Source: Hymenobacter wooponensis
Lineage (GTDB): Bacteria > Bacteroidota > Bacteroidia > Cytophagales > Hymenobacteraceae
Reading direction: 5' to 3'
Assembly: GCF_004745865.1 (NCBI RefSeq)
Contig: NZ_SRKZ01000001.1
Span: 1,302,001 to 1,366,000 of the forward strand
DNA length: 64,000 nucleotides
Below, in pieces: positions 9,030 to 17,336 of the stretch. The position numbers were made by a program, and so were the translations under genes. Every line of letters starts with the position of its first letter. Positions within the stretch are counted from its first letter, which is position 1. A model generated the notes under the pieces. The model saw only the letters and a program-made list of their open reading frames with translations, made no database searches and was not told the origin of the DNA.

Positions 9030-9134
9030 GTACGTCATGCTGAGCCTGTCGAAGCATCTCTACCGCTTCTTTGTGGTTCTAGACCAGTAATTAGTCAGAA
9101 GTAGAGATGCTTCGACAGGCTCAGCATGACGTAC
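9030..9134. repeat. Long intergenic inverted repeat (family B)
   Basis: Two perfect 34-base arms at 9030-9063 and 9101-9134, containing ATGCTTCGACAGGCTCAGC on the right arm, enclose a 37-base loop. No coding sequence. A degenerate relative is at 12044-12153. It lies between the dehydrogenase and the convergent Gre-factor gene, so it may act as a bidirectional end structure. Confidence 0.85.
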
Positions 9135-9161
9135 CATTGGTATAGACGTACCATTGGTATA
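9128..9161. repeat. Perfect tandem duplication of 17 bases
   Basis: GACGTACCATTGGTATA occurs twice head to tail with no change, at the right border of the inverted repeat at 9030-9134. The unit is itself nearly palindromic (TACCATTGGTA). Confidence 0.85.
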
Positions 9162-9182
9162 AAGGATTGCTAATAAGGCGCG

Positions 9183-9707
9183 CTAGGCCACTTCGTAGGT
9201 AATGCTGGTTACTTCCACCACTTCCTCCTTTGGCCCCAAACGCAGCGTAACCGTTTTGCCGAGCTTGGCGCCTTGTATTGCGCGGGCAATGGGTGCCACA
9301 AAAGCTACTTTTCCTTCTGCTACGGATGCCTCATCCACGCCTACGATGGTAAACCGGCGCTCCATGCCGGGCTGGCCGCCACTTTTGGTTACGAGAGTGA
9401 CGGTGGCCCCGAACCGAACCTCTTTCGCGGGCTGAGTGCGTGGGTCTACCAGTTTGGCGCTGGCAATGCGGGCGTTGAGAGCCGTGAGGCGGCCGTTGAG
9501 CAAAGTGAGCTGCCGGGTGCGGTCAGCCTCGTTTTCACGGTTGGCTTCGGCAATGGTGCGCTCCGCTTCCAGAACAGCCAGCTCGGCCCGGAGCTGCTCT
9601 AGGCCAGTTGGCGTCACGTAGTTAGGTGACCCTGCCGGCAGCGCCGGCCGTGGCGGGATAATGGGAGCTTCGAGAGAATCGTCTTCTTTGGTAAATGCGC
9701 GGCTCAT
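9183..9707 (-). CDS. GreA/GreB family transcript-cleavage factor
   Basis: 174 residues from ATG 9707. The start MSRAFTKEDD is the usual beginning of GreB-like proteins in this phylum, so the 13 extra upstream residues are discarded. Residues ~35-95 form the predicted coiled-coil finger (VTPTGLEQLRAELAVLEAER...). Residues ~105-174 form the FKBP-like C-terminal domain (RFGATVTLV, IVGVDEAS, APIARAIQGAKLG). It would stimulate RNA polymerase to cleave backtracked RNA. The tip acidic residues are not clear: the finger reads ENEADRT. The stop codon is part of a GGCCTAG heptamer. It is a single gene. Confidence 0.85.
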   Translation of the reverse strand: MSRAFTKEDDSLEAPIIPPRPALPAGSPNYVTPTGLEQLRAELAVLEAERTIAEANRENEADRTRQLTLLNGRLTALNARIASAKLVDPRTQPAKEVRFGATVTLVTKSGGQPGMERRFTIVGVDEASVAEGKVAFVAPIARAIQGAKLGKTVTLRLGPKEEVVEVTSITYEVA

Positions 9708-9846
9708 GTTATGATCTAACGCAGCTTTAAGCACAGAGTTAAGCATACCCGGCAGTAGCTTTCGGACTGCATTCGGTTGCCCTCTCCGGTATTACTTCTT
9801 ACCTTCTGACTGGCCTAGGCCACTGCTTCACCTGCCTATACGTGCC

Positions 9847-10248
9847 ATGAAACTGATCGATAAAATTGCCTAGCTGCACCTGGAAGACGGCAAGCTCCTG
9901 AGCACCCGTAGCCGGGGCAAAGACCGTTACTATATCCCCGGCGGCAAGCGAGAAGCGGGCGAAACCGATGTGCAAACCCTGCTGCGCGAAATCAAGGAGG
10001 AGCTTACTGTTGACCTTGAACCTACCAGCATCACCTATGCGGGCACTTTCGAAGCCCCAGCCCACGGACACGCGCCCGACGTATTGGTGCGCATGACTTG
10101 CTACCAGGCCCGCTACGTAGGCCACCTCCAAGCGGCCGCCGAGATTGAAGAAGTAGTCTGGCTCACCTACCGAAACCGCCCGGAAGTATCGGCCGTCGAT
10201 CAGTTAATCTTCGACTGGCTGAAAGAACAAGGCTTGCTGGCTGATTAA
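9847..10248 (+). pseudogene. Nudix hydrolase interrupted by an in-frame TAG
   Basis: The frame from ATG 9847 reads MKLIDKIA, then TAG at 9871-9873, then LHLEDGKLLS... through to 10248, 133 positions in all. The Nudix box is intact apart from a Thr for the usual Gly: GGKREAGE...LLREIKEELTV. The later WLTYRN and LIFDWLKEQ segments are normal for small cytosolic Nudix proteins that hydrolyse nucleoside diphosphate derivatives. Family members carry Trp at the stop position, from memory, so a single TGG-to-TAG change explains it. The only ATG/GTG starts after the stop fall inside the Nudix box (GTG 9970), so a shortened product would lack it. It may be a true pseudogene, a readthrough gene, or a sequencing error. 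Confidence 0.75.
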
Positions 10249-10332
10249 AGGTGTTCTTCCGACCGTAGGCAGGATCTGAGCTAGCTTCTAGGCCACTTCC
10301 CCAGATTCCTCGCTGCACTCGGAATGACAGTT

Positions 10333-11055
10333 CTAGCCCTGACCTACCAGCGCCTGCATCTGCTTGGCGTTGCCGATGGCGGAGGCATCGATATCGTTGT
10401 TGAAGTACACGTAGGCCTGCTTTACCTGCGGAGCGGCCTGCACTTCGGAAACGATACGTCGCAGAAACTCCTCGCTGTACGGCGACTTGTACAGCTCCGG
10501 CGTGCCGTGAAACCGGTAGTACAGAAAGTCGGTGTTGGCTACCACGTCATCGGGCAGCTGCGGGTGGCTTTGGCCGGCGAAGGCAATCCGGCGGCGCGAC
10601 AGTTCCTGAAATACCTGCCCTTCCCACCAGCTTGGGTGCCGAAATTCCAGCACGTTCTGGTAGGCCGGGTCCAGGCTTTCTACAATGCGCTGTAGGCGCT
10701 CCTCGGAGAAGGTCATGCGTGGCGGCAGCTGAAACAACACTGGCCCAAGCTTCTCGCGCAAACCCTCCTGCACCGTGCCGTAGAAGTCGGCCAGCAGCTG
10801 GGTGGTGTCGTGGAACTGCTTGTAGTGCGTTATCAGCCGGGGTGCTTTCACTGCAAAGCGAAACTCCGGGATGCTGTTCTGGTACCACGGCTCCAAAAAC
10901 GAGAGCTGGGGGAAGCGGTAAAAGGTCACGTTCAGCTCCAGCGTCTGGAAGTGCTGGCTGTAAAACTCAAACCACCGGCGCTGGGGCAGCTTCTCCGGAT
11001 AGAAAACGCCCCGCCAGTGCTTGTAGTGAAAGCCAGAACAGCCAATGTGCCACAT
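10333..11055 (-). CDS. DUF72 (YecE-like) family protein, copy 1
   Basis: 240 residues covering the whole DUF72 domain (PF01904, TIM-barrel-like): HIGCSGFHYKHWRGVFYP at the N-terminus, ELNVTFYRFP, RFAVKAPRLITH, FQLPPRMTF, EFRHPSWW and the late AYVYFNND motif. The function is not established; members are linked loosely to metal or nucleic-acid enzymes. A second copy of 250 residues lies at 12218 on the same strand, with the DUF2243 pair between. Nothing suggests export. Family certain, role unknown. Confidence 0.92.
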   Translation of the reverse strand: MWHIGCSGFHYKHWRGVFYPEKLPQRRWFEFYSQHFQTLELNVTFYRFPQLSFLEPWYQNSIPEFRFAVKAPRLITHYKQFHDTTQLLADFYGTVQEGLREKLGPVLFQLPPRMTFSEERLQRIVESLDPAYQNVLEFRHPSWWEGQVFQELSRRRIAFAGQSHPQLPDDVVANTDFLYYRFHGTPELYKSPYSEEFLRRIVSEVQAAPQVKQAYVYFNNDIDASAIGNAKQMQALVGQG

Positions 11056-11152
11056 GGACGGTGAAGTGGTGAATGAGTGAATGAGTGAAGTGATAAGGTT
11101 GTACGCACGTCCTTCACGATAGCAGTTTTACTACCCATGAACTTCAGGCTCT

Positions 11153-11266
11153 TACTCTCTCTTCTCGGAGAGGGGCCGGGGGCAATGCACCGTGCTAGAA
11201 CGACTGGCCTAGCACATCGTGCTGACGTGATAAGATCCTTCCTTCGTCAGGATGACGTGCTATGTA
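11153..11266. repeat. Composite of two intergenic repeat remnants
   Basis: 11153-11183 resembles the right arm of the CCCCTC-rich repeat at 14866-15042 (CGGAGAGGGGCCGGGGG). 11231-11266 (TAAGATCCTTCCTT, then CAGGATGACGTGCT) matches part of the repeat at 46024-46155. Neither has its partner arm here, so they look like partial copies. Confidence 0.6.
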
Positions 11267-11283
11267 AGTGTGCTGGGGTAGAC

Positions 11284-11793
11284 TTACTGCGTGTTACCCC
11301 GGCTGTACTCACCGCGCACGGCTGTATCGGAGCGGCCAGCCCGGACGAAGGCCCACCCCGCAACCAGCTGCAAAACGCCGAGTGCCAGGAAGGCCAGGTC
11401 CCAGGGCAGCTTGTTGTCAGTGTATTCGTACACGTGGTGCAGGCCTAGCAAGTTGTGGTCGATGATGCCTTCGATGACGTTAAACAAGCCCCAGCCCAGC
11501 AGCAACGCTCCAAAGAACGTGCGCCCCGACCACGGTACGTCGCGGCGGTGGCCTACGCGCCAGAGCACCGTCAGGCCAATGGCCGTCATCACCCACACGG
11601 CCGCGTGAAACATCCCGTCCCAGTACATATTCACCTTGGCGGCCACTAGGTTATCGGGCGGCATCTTAGCGGAGAGCATATTGTGCCACTGCAGAATCTG
11701 GTGGAGCACAATGCCATCGACGAAGCCGCCCAACCCGGCGCCAATCAATAGGCCCGCCGAAATAAGCGGGCCGCGGTGTAGCTGTTCAGCCAT
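11284..11793 (-). CDS. DUF2243 membrane protein
   Basis: 169 residues with four predicted membrane spans: LISAGLLIGAGLGGFVDGIV, AAVWVMTAIGLTVLW, FFGALLLGWGLFNVIEG and LAFLALGVLQLVAGWAF. Conserved histidines follow spans (VLHQILQWHNM, IIDHNLLGLHHV), the DUF2243 (PF10002) pattern. The function is unknown; the His pattern hints at metal or haem binding. Its start overlaps the stop of the 77-residue gene upstream by 8 bases, so the two are translationally coupled. Confidence 0.9.
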   Translation of the reverse strand: MAEQLHRGPLISAGLLIGAGLGGFVDGIVLHQILQWHNMLSAKMPPDNLVAAKVNMYWDGMFHAAVWVMTAIGLTVLWRVGHRRDVPWSGRTFFGALLLGWGLFNVIEGIIDHNLLGLHHVYEYTDNKLPWDLAFLALGVLQLVAGWAFVRAGRSDTAVRGEYSRGNTQ

Positions 11794-12019
11794 GGGAAGT
11801 AGAGGATAAGAAGCGAGCTTTGATTAGTGGCGCATAAAACACGCCCGCGGCCAACAACAGCAGCGCCCCCACGGGTAGCAGCAGCGTAAGTAGGTTGGCG
11901 CTATACTCCGGCGTATGAATGGCAGCCTGCACCCGCGGCCTGCACACCCGGCACGCCATAGCCGTGGGGCCGATGAGCAAGAAGAGGGCAGTCAAGAAGC
12001 CAATAGCAAGTGCTTTCAT
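11786..12019 (-). CDS. Small membrane protein with CRVC motif, coupled to DUF2243
   Basis: 77 residues. The first hydrophobic stretch (AIGFLTALFLLIGPTAMA) is a signal peptide or anchor, followed by CRVCRPRV, then a second span (LLTLLLPVGALLLLAAGVFY). The C-terminus overlaps the DUF2243 start by 8 bases. The CxxC next to the membrane could bind copper or form a disulfide. No named family is recognised; the constant pairing with DUF2243 in one transcript suggests a shared job. Confidence 0.75.
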   Translation of the reverse strand: MKALAIGFLTALFLLIGPTAMACRVCRPRVQAAIHTPEYSANLLTLLLPVGALLLLAAGVFYAPLIKARFLSSTSHG

Positions 12020-12043
12020 AGTAGGGTGATATTCACTTTAACT

Positions 12044-12153
12044 CGTCGTGCTGAGTGAAGCATCTGCAACGCTTTTCGCAATAGGCTTAGGCCTGTTGAG
12101 TAGTCAGAGGTTAAGATGCTTCGACAAGAGGGCGCCAGATGAAGCACGACGGG
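12044..12153. repeat. Degenerate intergenic inverted repeat
   Basis: Left arm CGTCGTGCT plus AAGCATCT pairs with right arm AGAT(G)AAGCACGACG at 12138-12153. An inner AAGATGCTTCGACAAG (from 12113) resembles the right arm of the family B repeat at 9030-9134. Confidence 0.65.
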
Positions 12154-12217
12154 GTATATATCTCTGACCTACGACCTCTTACTTATGGAGGTTGGTAGCG
12201 TTGAGCTTGTTATCAAG

Positions 12218-12970
12218 CTAGCCCTGGGCCACTCCGGTGGTATCTCCTAGCAGCTTCCGTAGCTCGTAGGCGTTGAGCACGCCGGCCCCACCGATGCCGT
12301 TGTTGAAGTACACGTAGGCCTGTTTCACGCCCGGCGCGGCCTGAATTTCGTTGGCAATGCGCTGCAAAAACTCTTTGCTGTACGATGACTTGTACAGCTC
12401 TGGCACGCCGTGGAAGCGGTAATAGACCACATCAGTATTGGCTACTACGTCATCAGGCAGGGGCATGGGGTGGCTTTGGCCCACGAAGCTGATGTGGTGG
12501 CGGGCCAGCTCCCGGTACACCTCCCCTTCCCACCAGCTGGGGTGGCGGAACTCCACCACATTGGTAAACTCTGGGTCGAGGTTGGCCAGCAGGCGCTCCA
12601 TTAATTCTTCGGTGTACGCGGCTTTGGGCGGCAGCTGAAACAGCACCGGCCCGAGCTTTTCACGCAGGCCTTCGCGCACGGTGCCGTAGAAATCGGCCAG
12701 CACGGGCTCGGCTTCGGCGTTAAATTTCTTGTAGTGCGTGACGATGCGCGGGGCCTTCACGGCAAATTGAAAGCCTTCGGGGCTCTGGTCGTACCAGTTC
12801 TCTAAGGCCTTCAGCTCGGGCATCTTATAGAAGGTAACGTTCAACTCCAGGGTATTAAATTGGGTGGAGTAATACCCAAACCAATTGCGCGGAGGCAACT
12901 CTGGCGGATAAAATACGCCTTTCCAGTCGCGGTAATGAAACCCAGAGCAGCCGATGTGGATAGCGGGCAT
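12218..12970 (-). CDS. DUF72 (YecE-like) family protein, copy 2
   Basis: 250 residues, full DUF72 domain and clearly a paralogue of the gene at 10333: same HIGCSGFHYRDWKGVFYP start, ELNVTFYKMP, FAVKAPRIVTHYKK, EFRHPSWW, and AYVYFNNGIGG near the end. The function of the family is unknown. Upstream is a 259-base gap to the oxidoreductase operon, which starts divergently, so the gap probably holds both promoters. No signal peptide. Confidence 0.92.
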   Translation of the reverse strand: MPAIHIGCSGFHYRDWKGVFYPPELPPRNWFGYYSTQFNTLELNVTFYKMPELKALENWYDQSPEGFQFAVKAPRIVTHYKKFNAEAEPVLADFYGTVREGLREKLGPVLFQLPPKAAYTEELMERLLANLDPEFTNVVEFRHPSWWEGEVYRELARHHISFVGQSHPMPLPDDVVANTDVVYYRFHGVPELYKSSYSKEFLQRIANEIQAAPGVKQAYVYFNNGIGGAGVLNAYELRKLLGDTTGVAQG

Positions 12971-13229
12971 GGCAGAAGCATTGGTAAGCGGAGTTTCTAC
13001 GCAGCCCCCTAGCCTAGTGGCTTTGGGGCATCAGCCTAGGCCTGTTTCACTCAATCTTTTCTCGCCGCTCGCCCAACTTCACCCTAGCTGTTACGTAAAC
13101 CAAAATCTGTGTCTAAACGGTAACGGTGCGGATTGACGCGTTTCTTTTCCAGTCCGCTGTAGCATCTGCGGCAAGTATCACCACTACTCATCAGCGGGCC
13201 TCTTGAGCCCCGCTCTCATCATTTGTATT

Positions 13230-13868
13230 ATGGCAGACGAGAACCCTGGAACTCCTCCGGAAAACGCTGACCACGACGGCAACCGTCGGGATTTCCTAAA
13301 AAAATCAAGCCTACTTACCGCCGTTGCCCTCACCCCCGGCCCTGTGCTGCACGCCGCCTCGGCGGAGTGGGATGAGAAAGTGGCGGCCGCCTTCGAGAAA
13401 GTACCCCTGAAGCTGGAAGTAAACGGCGTAAAGCACAAACTTTCGGTGGAGCCCCGTACCACGCTGCTGGACTTGCTGCGCGAGCAACTACACCTCACGG
13501 GCACCAAAAAGGGCTGCGACTACGGCCAGTGCGGCGCCTGCACGGTGCACGTAGATGGTGAGCGGGTAAACTCCTGCCTGCGCCTGGCCGTGATGGAAGA
13601 CGGCAAGAAAATCACCACAATTGAGGGCCTGGCCAATGGCGACAAACTGCACCCCATGCAGGAGGCCTTCGTGAAGCACGACGGCTTCCAGTGCGGCTAC
13701 TGCACCCCCGGCCAGATTATGTCGGCGGTGGCGTGCATCCGGGAGGGCCACGCGGGCTCCGAGGGCGAGATTAAGGAGTACATGAGCGGCAACATCTGCC
13801 GCTGCGGCGCTTATTCCAACATTGTAGCGGCCATTCAGGACGTGAAAAACGGCGGTCAGAAAGTATGA
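13230..13868 (+). CDS. paoA: Aldehyde/xanthine oxidoreductase 2Fe-2S subunit with Tat signal
   Basis: 212 residues from ATG 13230; the TTG at 13203 would add nine residues before the Tat signal and is less likely. A twin-arginine signal is at ~19-45 (NRRDFLKKSS, then a hydrophobic LLTAVALTPG), so the folded enzyme goes to the periplasm. The plant-type 2Fe-2S site is C96, C101, C104, C116; the second site is C155, C158, C190, C192. This matches E. coli PaoA (YagT) in length and layout. It passes electrons from the molybdenum centre to FAD. Its stop overlaps the next start as ATGA, showing coupling. It is the first gene of a four-gene operon. Confidence 0.95.
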   Translation: MADENPGTPPENADHDGNRRDFLKKSSLLTAVALTPGPVLHAASAEWDEKVAAAFEKVPLKLEVNGVKHKLSVEPRTTLLDLLREQLHLTGTKKGCDYGQCGACTVHVDGERVNSCLRLAVMEDGKKITTIEGLANGDKLHPMQEAFVKHDGFQCGYCTPGQIMSAVACIREGHAGSEGEIKEYMSGNICRCGAYSNIVAAIQDVKNGGQKV

Positions 13869-14848
13869 ACCAGTTCCAATACGTTCGCCCCACTAAGCAG
13901 AAAGCGGCCATCGATGCCCTGGCCAAGGACACCTCGGCTCAGTTCATTGCCGGCGGCACCAACCTCGTTGACCTGATGAAGCGGGGAGTGATGACCCCGC
14001 AGAAGCTGGTCGACATCAATAAGCTGCCCCTCAACAAGATTGAGAAGGAAAACGGCGGCCTCCGCATCGGGGCGCTGGCTTCCAACAAAGCTGTGGCCGA
14101 AGACAAGCTGGTGCTGGAAAAGCAGCCCCTGCTGGCCCAGGCGCTCGTAGCCGGCGCTTCGGCGCAGCTGCGGAACATGGCTACCGTGGGCGGCAACATG
14201 CTCCAGCGTACCCGCTGCTACTACTTCTACGACACGGCCATGCCCTGCAACAAGCGCGAGCCAGGCTCGGGCTGTGGCGCTCTGGAAGGCATCAACCGCA
14301 TGCATGCCATTTTCGGGTTCTCCGATAAGTGCATTGCCGTGCACCCCTCCGACATGAGCGTGGCCCTGGTGGCGCTAGATGCCACGGTGCTGGTCAGCGG
14401 CCCCCGTGGCGACCGGCGCATCCCCTTTGCCGACTTCCACCGCCTCCCCGGCGACACACCCCAGAAAGACACCAACCTGGAGCAGGGCGAGCTGATAACC
14501 GCCGTTGACATCCCCGACGGGCCCTTCACCAAAAACGTGCACTACCTGAAAGTGCGCGAGCGAGCTTCCTACGCCTTCGCGCTTGTATCCGTAGCCGCGG
14601 CCCTGAGCCTCGACAATGGCACCATCAAGGATGCCCGCTTAGCCATGGGCGGCGTAGCCCACAAGCCCTGGCGCCTCAACGAGGCCGAGAAATTCCTGGT
14701 CGGCAAGCCCGCCACGGAAGACACGTTCCGCCAAGCCGCCGCCATCGCTATGCGCGACGCCAAGGCTTTCAAGCACAATGCCTACAAGCTGAAGCTAGGC
14801 CCGAACTCCATTATACAAGCCCTGAAGAACGCCACCGCAGTGGGCTAG
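13865..14848 (+). CDS. paoB: Aldehyde/xanthine oxidoreductase FAD-binding subunit
   Basis: 327 residues, close to PaoB/YagS length. The N-terminal FAD PCMH-type domain has FIAGGTNLVDLMKRG and later NMATVGGNMLQRTRC. The Cys cluster RCYYFYDTAMPCNK plus GSGCGAL is of the sort that binds an extra 4Fe-4S cluster in PaoB and 4-hydroxybenzoyl-CoA reductase. The C-terminal CO-dehydrogenase flavoprotein domain runs to the end. It overlaps the 2Fe-2S gene by four bases. A 231-base gap carrying an inverted repeat separates it from the molybdopterin subunits. Confidence 0.94.
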   Translation: MNQFQYVRPTKQKAAIDALAKDTSAQFIAGGTNLVDLMKRGVMTPQKLVDINKLPLNKIEKENGGLRIGALASNKAVAEDKLVLEKQPLLAQALVAGASAQLRNMATVGGNMLQRTRCYYFYDTAMPCNKREPGSGCGALEGINRMHAIFGFSDKCIAVHPSDMSVALVALDATVLVSGPRGDRRIPFADFHRLPGDTPQKDTNLEQGELITAVDIPDGPFTKNVHYLKVRERASYAFALVSVAAALSLDNGTIKDARLAMGGVAHKPWRLNEAEKFLVGKPATEDTFRQAAAIAMRDAKAFKHNAYKLKLGPNSIIQALKNATAVG

Positions 14849-14865
14849 AGAGTTTTTCTAGCTCT

Positions 14866-15042
14866 AGTGCGCCTCACCCCTAGCCCCTCTCCGAAAAGGA
14901 GAGGGGGACTAGCTCTAGTTATCGTTCTAGGCCTCTTTCTCTGCTTTTAACTACTCATCCAAAGCGGGCCAATTACAACCCGTTTCCCGTTCGGCTCCCC
15001 CTCTCCTTTTTCGGAGAGGGGGCCGGGGGGTGAGGCGCACTA
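14866..15042. repeat. Long inverted repeat inside the oxidoreductase operon (family A)
   Basis: Left arm 14866-14908 (TAGTGCGCCTCACCCC, CCTCTCCGAAAAGGAG) pairs with right arm 14996-15042 (CTCCTTTTTCGGAGAG, GGGTGAGGCGCACTA), with 87 bases between. Each arm also has a local hairpin. It has no coding content. It sits between the FAD gene and the first molybdopterin gene, where it could set a processing or attenuation point. Confidence 0.85.
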
Positions 15043-15079
15043 CAGAACGAAGTAATTCACCCCTCCATCACCCATCCCC

Positions 15080-17302
15080 ATGCCCAAGCAAACCGCCAAA
15101 GAAGGAGCCGTCGGCAGCCCGATGCACCGCGTAGACGCCCGGCTGAAAGTGACCGGCGCGGCGCGGTACGCGGCGGAGCACTCGGTGGCGGGTGTGAAGC
15201 ATGGGGTACTAGTGACGAGCACGGTGGCGCGGGGTCGCATCAAGGAGCTGGATACGGCTGCGGCGGAAAAGGTCCCGGGCGTGCTGGCTATTATCACCTA
15301 CCGAAACTCCCCCAAAGTACCCGGCTACTCCGATGCCAAAGCCAGTAATAACCCGCGGGTAGAAGGTCAGGAAATCAAGATTTTCTACGACGACCAGATT
15401 CACTTCTACAACCAGCCCGTGGCCCTGGCCATTGCCGAGACGCTGGAACAGGCCCGCTACGCTGCTTCGCTGGTGCGAGTGGCCTACGAGCAGCAGCCCC
15501 ACCAAACCGATCTGGCGGCCAACCTGCAACAAGGCACCGAGCCCAAGAAGGAAAAGGATTACGCCCGCGGACAGGCCTACGCTTACCGCAGCGCCCCAGT
15601 GCACATCGAGCAGCAGTACGGCACACCCATTCAGGTGCATAACCCCTTGGAAATGCACGCGGCTATTGCGCTTTGGGAGGGTGATAAGCTGACGGTCTAC
15701 AACAAAACGCAGGCCCCTAAACTGGCCCAGAAGGACTTGATGCGCATGTTTCAATTACCCGAGGAGAACGTACTGGTGCACTCGCCCTTCGTGGGCGGGG
15801 CGTTCGGGGGTTCCTCGCGCATCTGGCCCCAGGAAACAGCGGCTATCCTCGGAGCCAAGCACGTAGGCCACCCCGTGAAGCTGATGCTCCGCCGCGAGCA
15901 GGAGTTTAACCTGGTGGGGTACAGGCCTAGGTCGATGCAGAAGATGGGCTTGGGGGCTACTCCGGATGGAGCCTTGGTGGGCGTTACGCATGAGGCATTC
16001 GGCAACACCTCGCAGTACGAGCAGTTTGCCGAGCGCATTGTGCACCCCACCAAGTCGGCGTACCACACGCTCAACATGAACACGGTGTACAAGGTGGTGC
16101 CCCTGGATGTGAGCACGCCCTGCTGGACGCGCGGCCCCGGCGAATCGAGCGGCTCCTTTGCTCTGGAGTCGGCGATGGACGAACTGGCCTACGCGCTCCG
16201 CATGGACCCCGTGGCCCTGCGCCTGCGCAACTACGCCGAAACCGACCCCGAGAACGATAAGCCCTGGGCCAGCAAGCACCTGCGCGAGTGCTACGAGCGC
16301 GGCGCCGCTAGCTTCGGGTGGAGCAAGCGCAACCCCACGCCCCGCTCCACGCGGCAGGGCGACTGGCTCGTAGGCCAGGGTATGAGCTCGGGCATCTACA
16401 AATCAGAGCGGCAAGAAGCCACTGCCAAGGCCCGCCTGATGGCCGATGGCACCCTGCTCATCCAGAGCGCCACCGCCGATACCGGCCCTGGCACGGGCAC
16501 CATCATGGCCCAGATTGCCGCCGATGCCAGCGGCGTAGCGCCCGAGAACATTCGGTTTGAGCTGGGCGACTCGGCCCTGCCGCCAGCACCTATTCAGGCT
16601 GGCTCGCACACGGCTACGTCGGTTGGCTCGGTGGTGCACGATGTGTGCGTAGCCCTACGCGAACAGCTGCAGGACCTGGCACGTGGCCAAGCCGGCTCGG
16701 CATTCAGCAACACCCCGCCCACCGATTTGGTGGCGCTCAACGGGGAGCTTCAGCTGGCTCAGGACAGTAGCAAGCGGGTTTCCTACCAGGATATTCTCAA
16801 GCAGCAGAACCTGCCCATGCTGGAAGTAACGCGCCAGTCGAAGGGCGGGCCGGAGCTGAAAGAGCACTCGGGTAAGTCGTTTTGCGCCAACTTCGTGGAG
16901 GTGCACGTGCACGCCCTCACTGGTGAGGTGCGCGTGCGGCGGGTGGTGTCGGTGGTAGATGCGGGGCGGGTGCTCAACCACACCACGGCCCGCAGCCAAG
17001 TGCTGGGCGCGGTGGTGTGGGGCATTGGGCAGGCTCTGATGGAGCAAGCCGTCATCGACCACCGCTACGGCAACTTCATCAACCACGACCTAGCCGAATA
17101 CCACGTGCCCGTCAACGCCGACATGCCGGAGATTGACGTGCAGTTCATCGACAAACCCGACCCCATCATCAGCCCCACGGGCGCCAAGGGCCTCGGCGAA
17201 ATTGGCCTGGTAGGCTTTGCCGCCGCCGTAGCCAATGCCGTGTACCACGCCACCGGCACCCGCGTGCGGGAGCTGCCCATCACCCCCGATAAGCTGGTCT
17301 AG
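15080..17302 (+). CDS. paoC: Molybdopterin-binding subunit of aldehyde/xanthine oxidoreductase, copy 1
   Basis: 740 residues. The a/b hammerhead domain (HRVDARLKVTGAARYAAEH) at ~15-130 is followed by the two molybdopterin-binding domains. Motifs: FVGGAFGGS, RGPGESSG, and the catalytic Glu E707 in KGLGEIGL near the C-terminus, which activates water in this family. There is no signal peptide, so it would ride out with the Tat-signal subunit. It oxidises an aldehyde or heterocycle, adding oxygen from water. A paralogue of equal length follows after 34 bases. The MCD-insertion factor (PaoD/XdhC) is not in the window. Confidence 0.94.
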   Translation: MPKQTAKEGAVGSPMHRVDARLKVTGAARYAAEHSVAGVKHGVLVTSTVARGRIKELDTAAAEKVPGVLAIITYRNSPKVPGYSDAKASNNPRVEGQEIKIFYDDQIHFYNQPVALAIAETLEQARYAASLVRVAYEQQPHQTDLAANLQQGTEPKKEKDYARGQAYAYRSAPVHIEQQYGTPIQVHNPLEMHAAIALWEGDKLTVYNKTQAPKLAQKDLMRMFQLPEENVLVHSPFVGGAFGGSSRIWPQETAAILGAKHVGHPVKLMLRREQEFNLVGYRPRSMQKMGLGATPDGALVGVTHEAFGNTSQYEQFAERIVHPTKSAYHTLNMNTVYKVVPLDVSTPCWTRGPGESSGSFALESAMDELAYALRMDPVALRLRNYAETDPENDKPWASKHLRECYERGAASFGWSKRNPTPRSTRQGDWLVGQGMSSGIYKSERQEATAKARLMADGTLLIQSATADTGPGTGTIMAQIAADASGVAPENIRFELGDSALPPAPIQAGSHTATSVGSVVHDVCVALREQLQDLARGQAGSAFSNTPPTDLVALNGELQLAQDSSKRVSYQDILKQQNLPMLEVTRQSKGGPELKEHSGKSFCANFVEVHVHALTGEVRVRRVVSVVDAGRVLNHTTARSQVLGAVVWGIGQALMEQAVIDHRYGNFINHDLAEYHVPVNADMPEIDVQFIDKPDPIISPTGAKGLGEIGLVGFAAAVANAVYHATGTRVRELPITPDKLV

Positions 17303-17336
17303 GCCAGTCGGACACTCACTTCGCACTTCGTTTTTT

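Noticed and set aside
9030..9161. CRISPR-like array from repeated units
   Set aside because: Only two tandem units and one inverted pair, no regular spacers and no cas gene.
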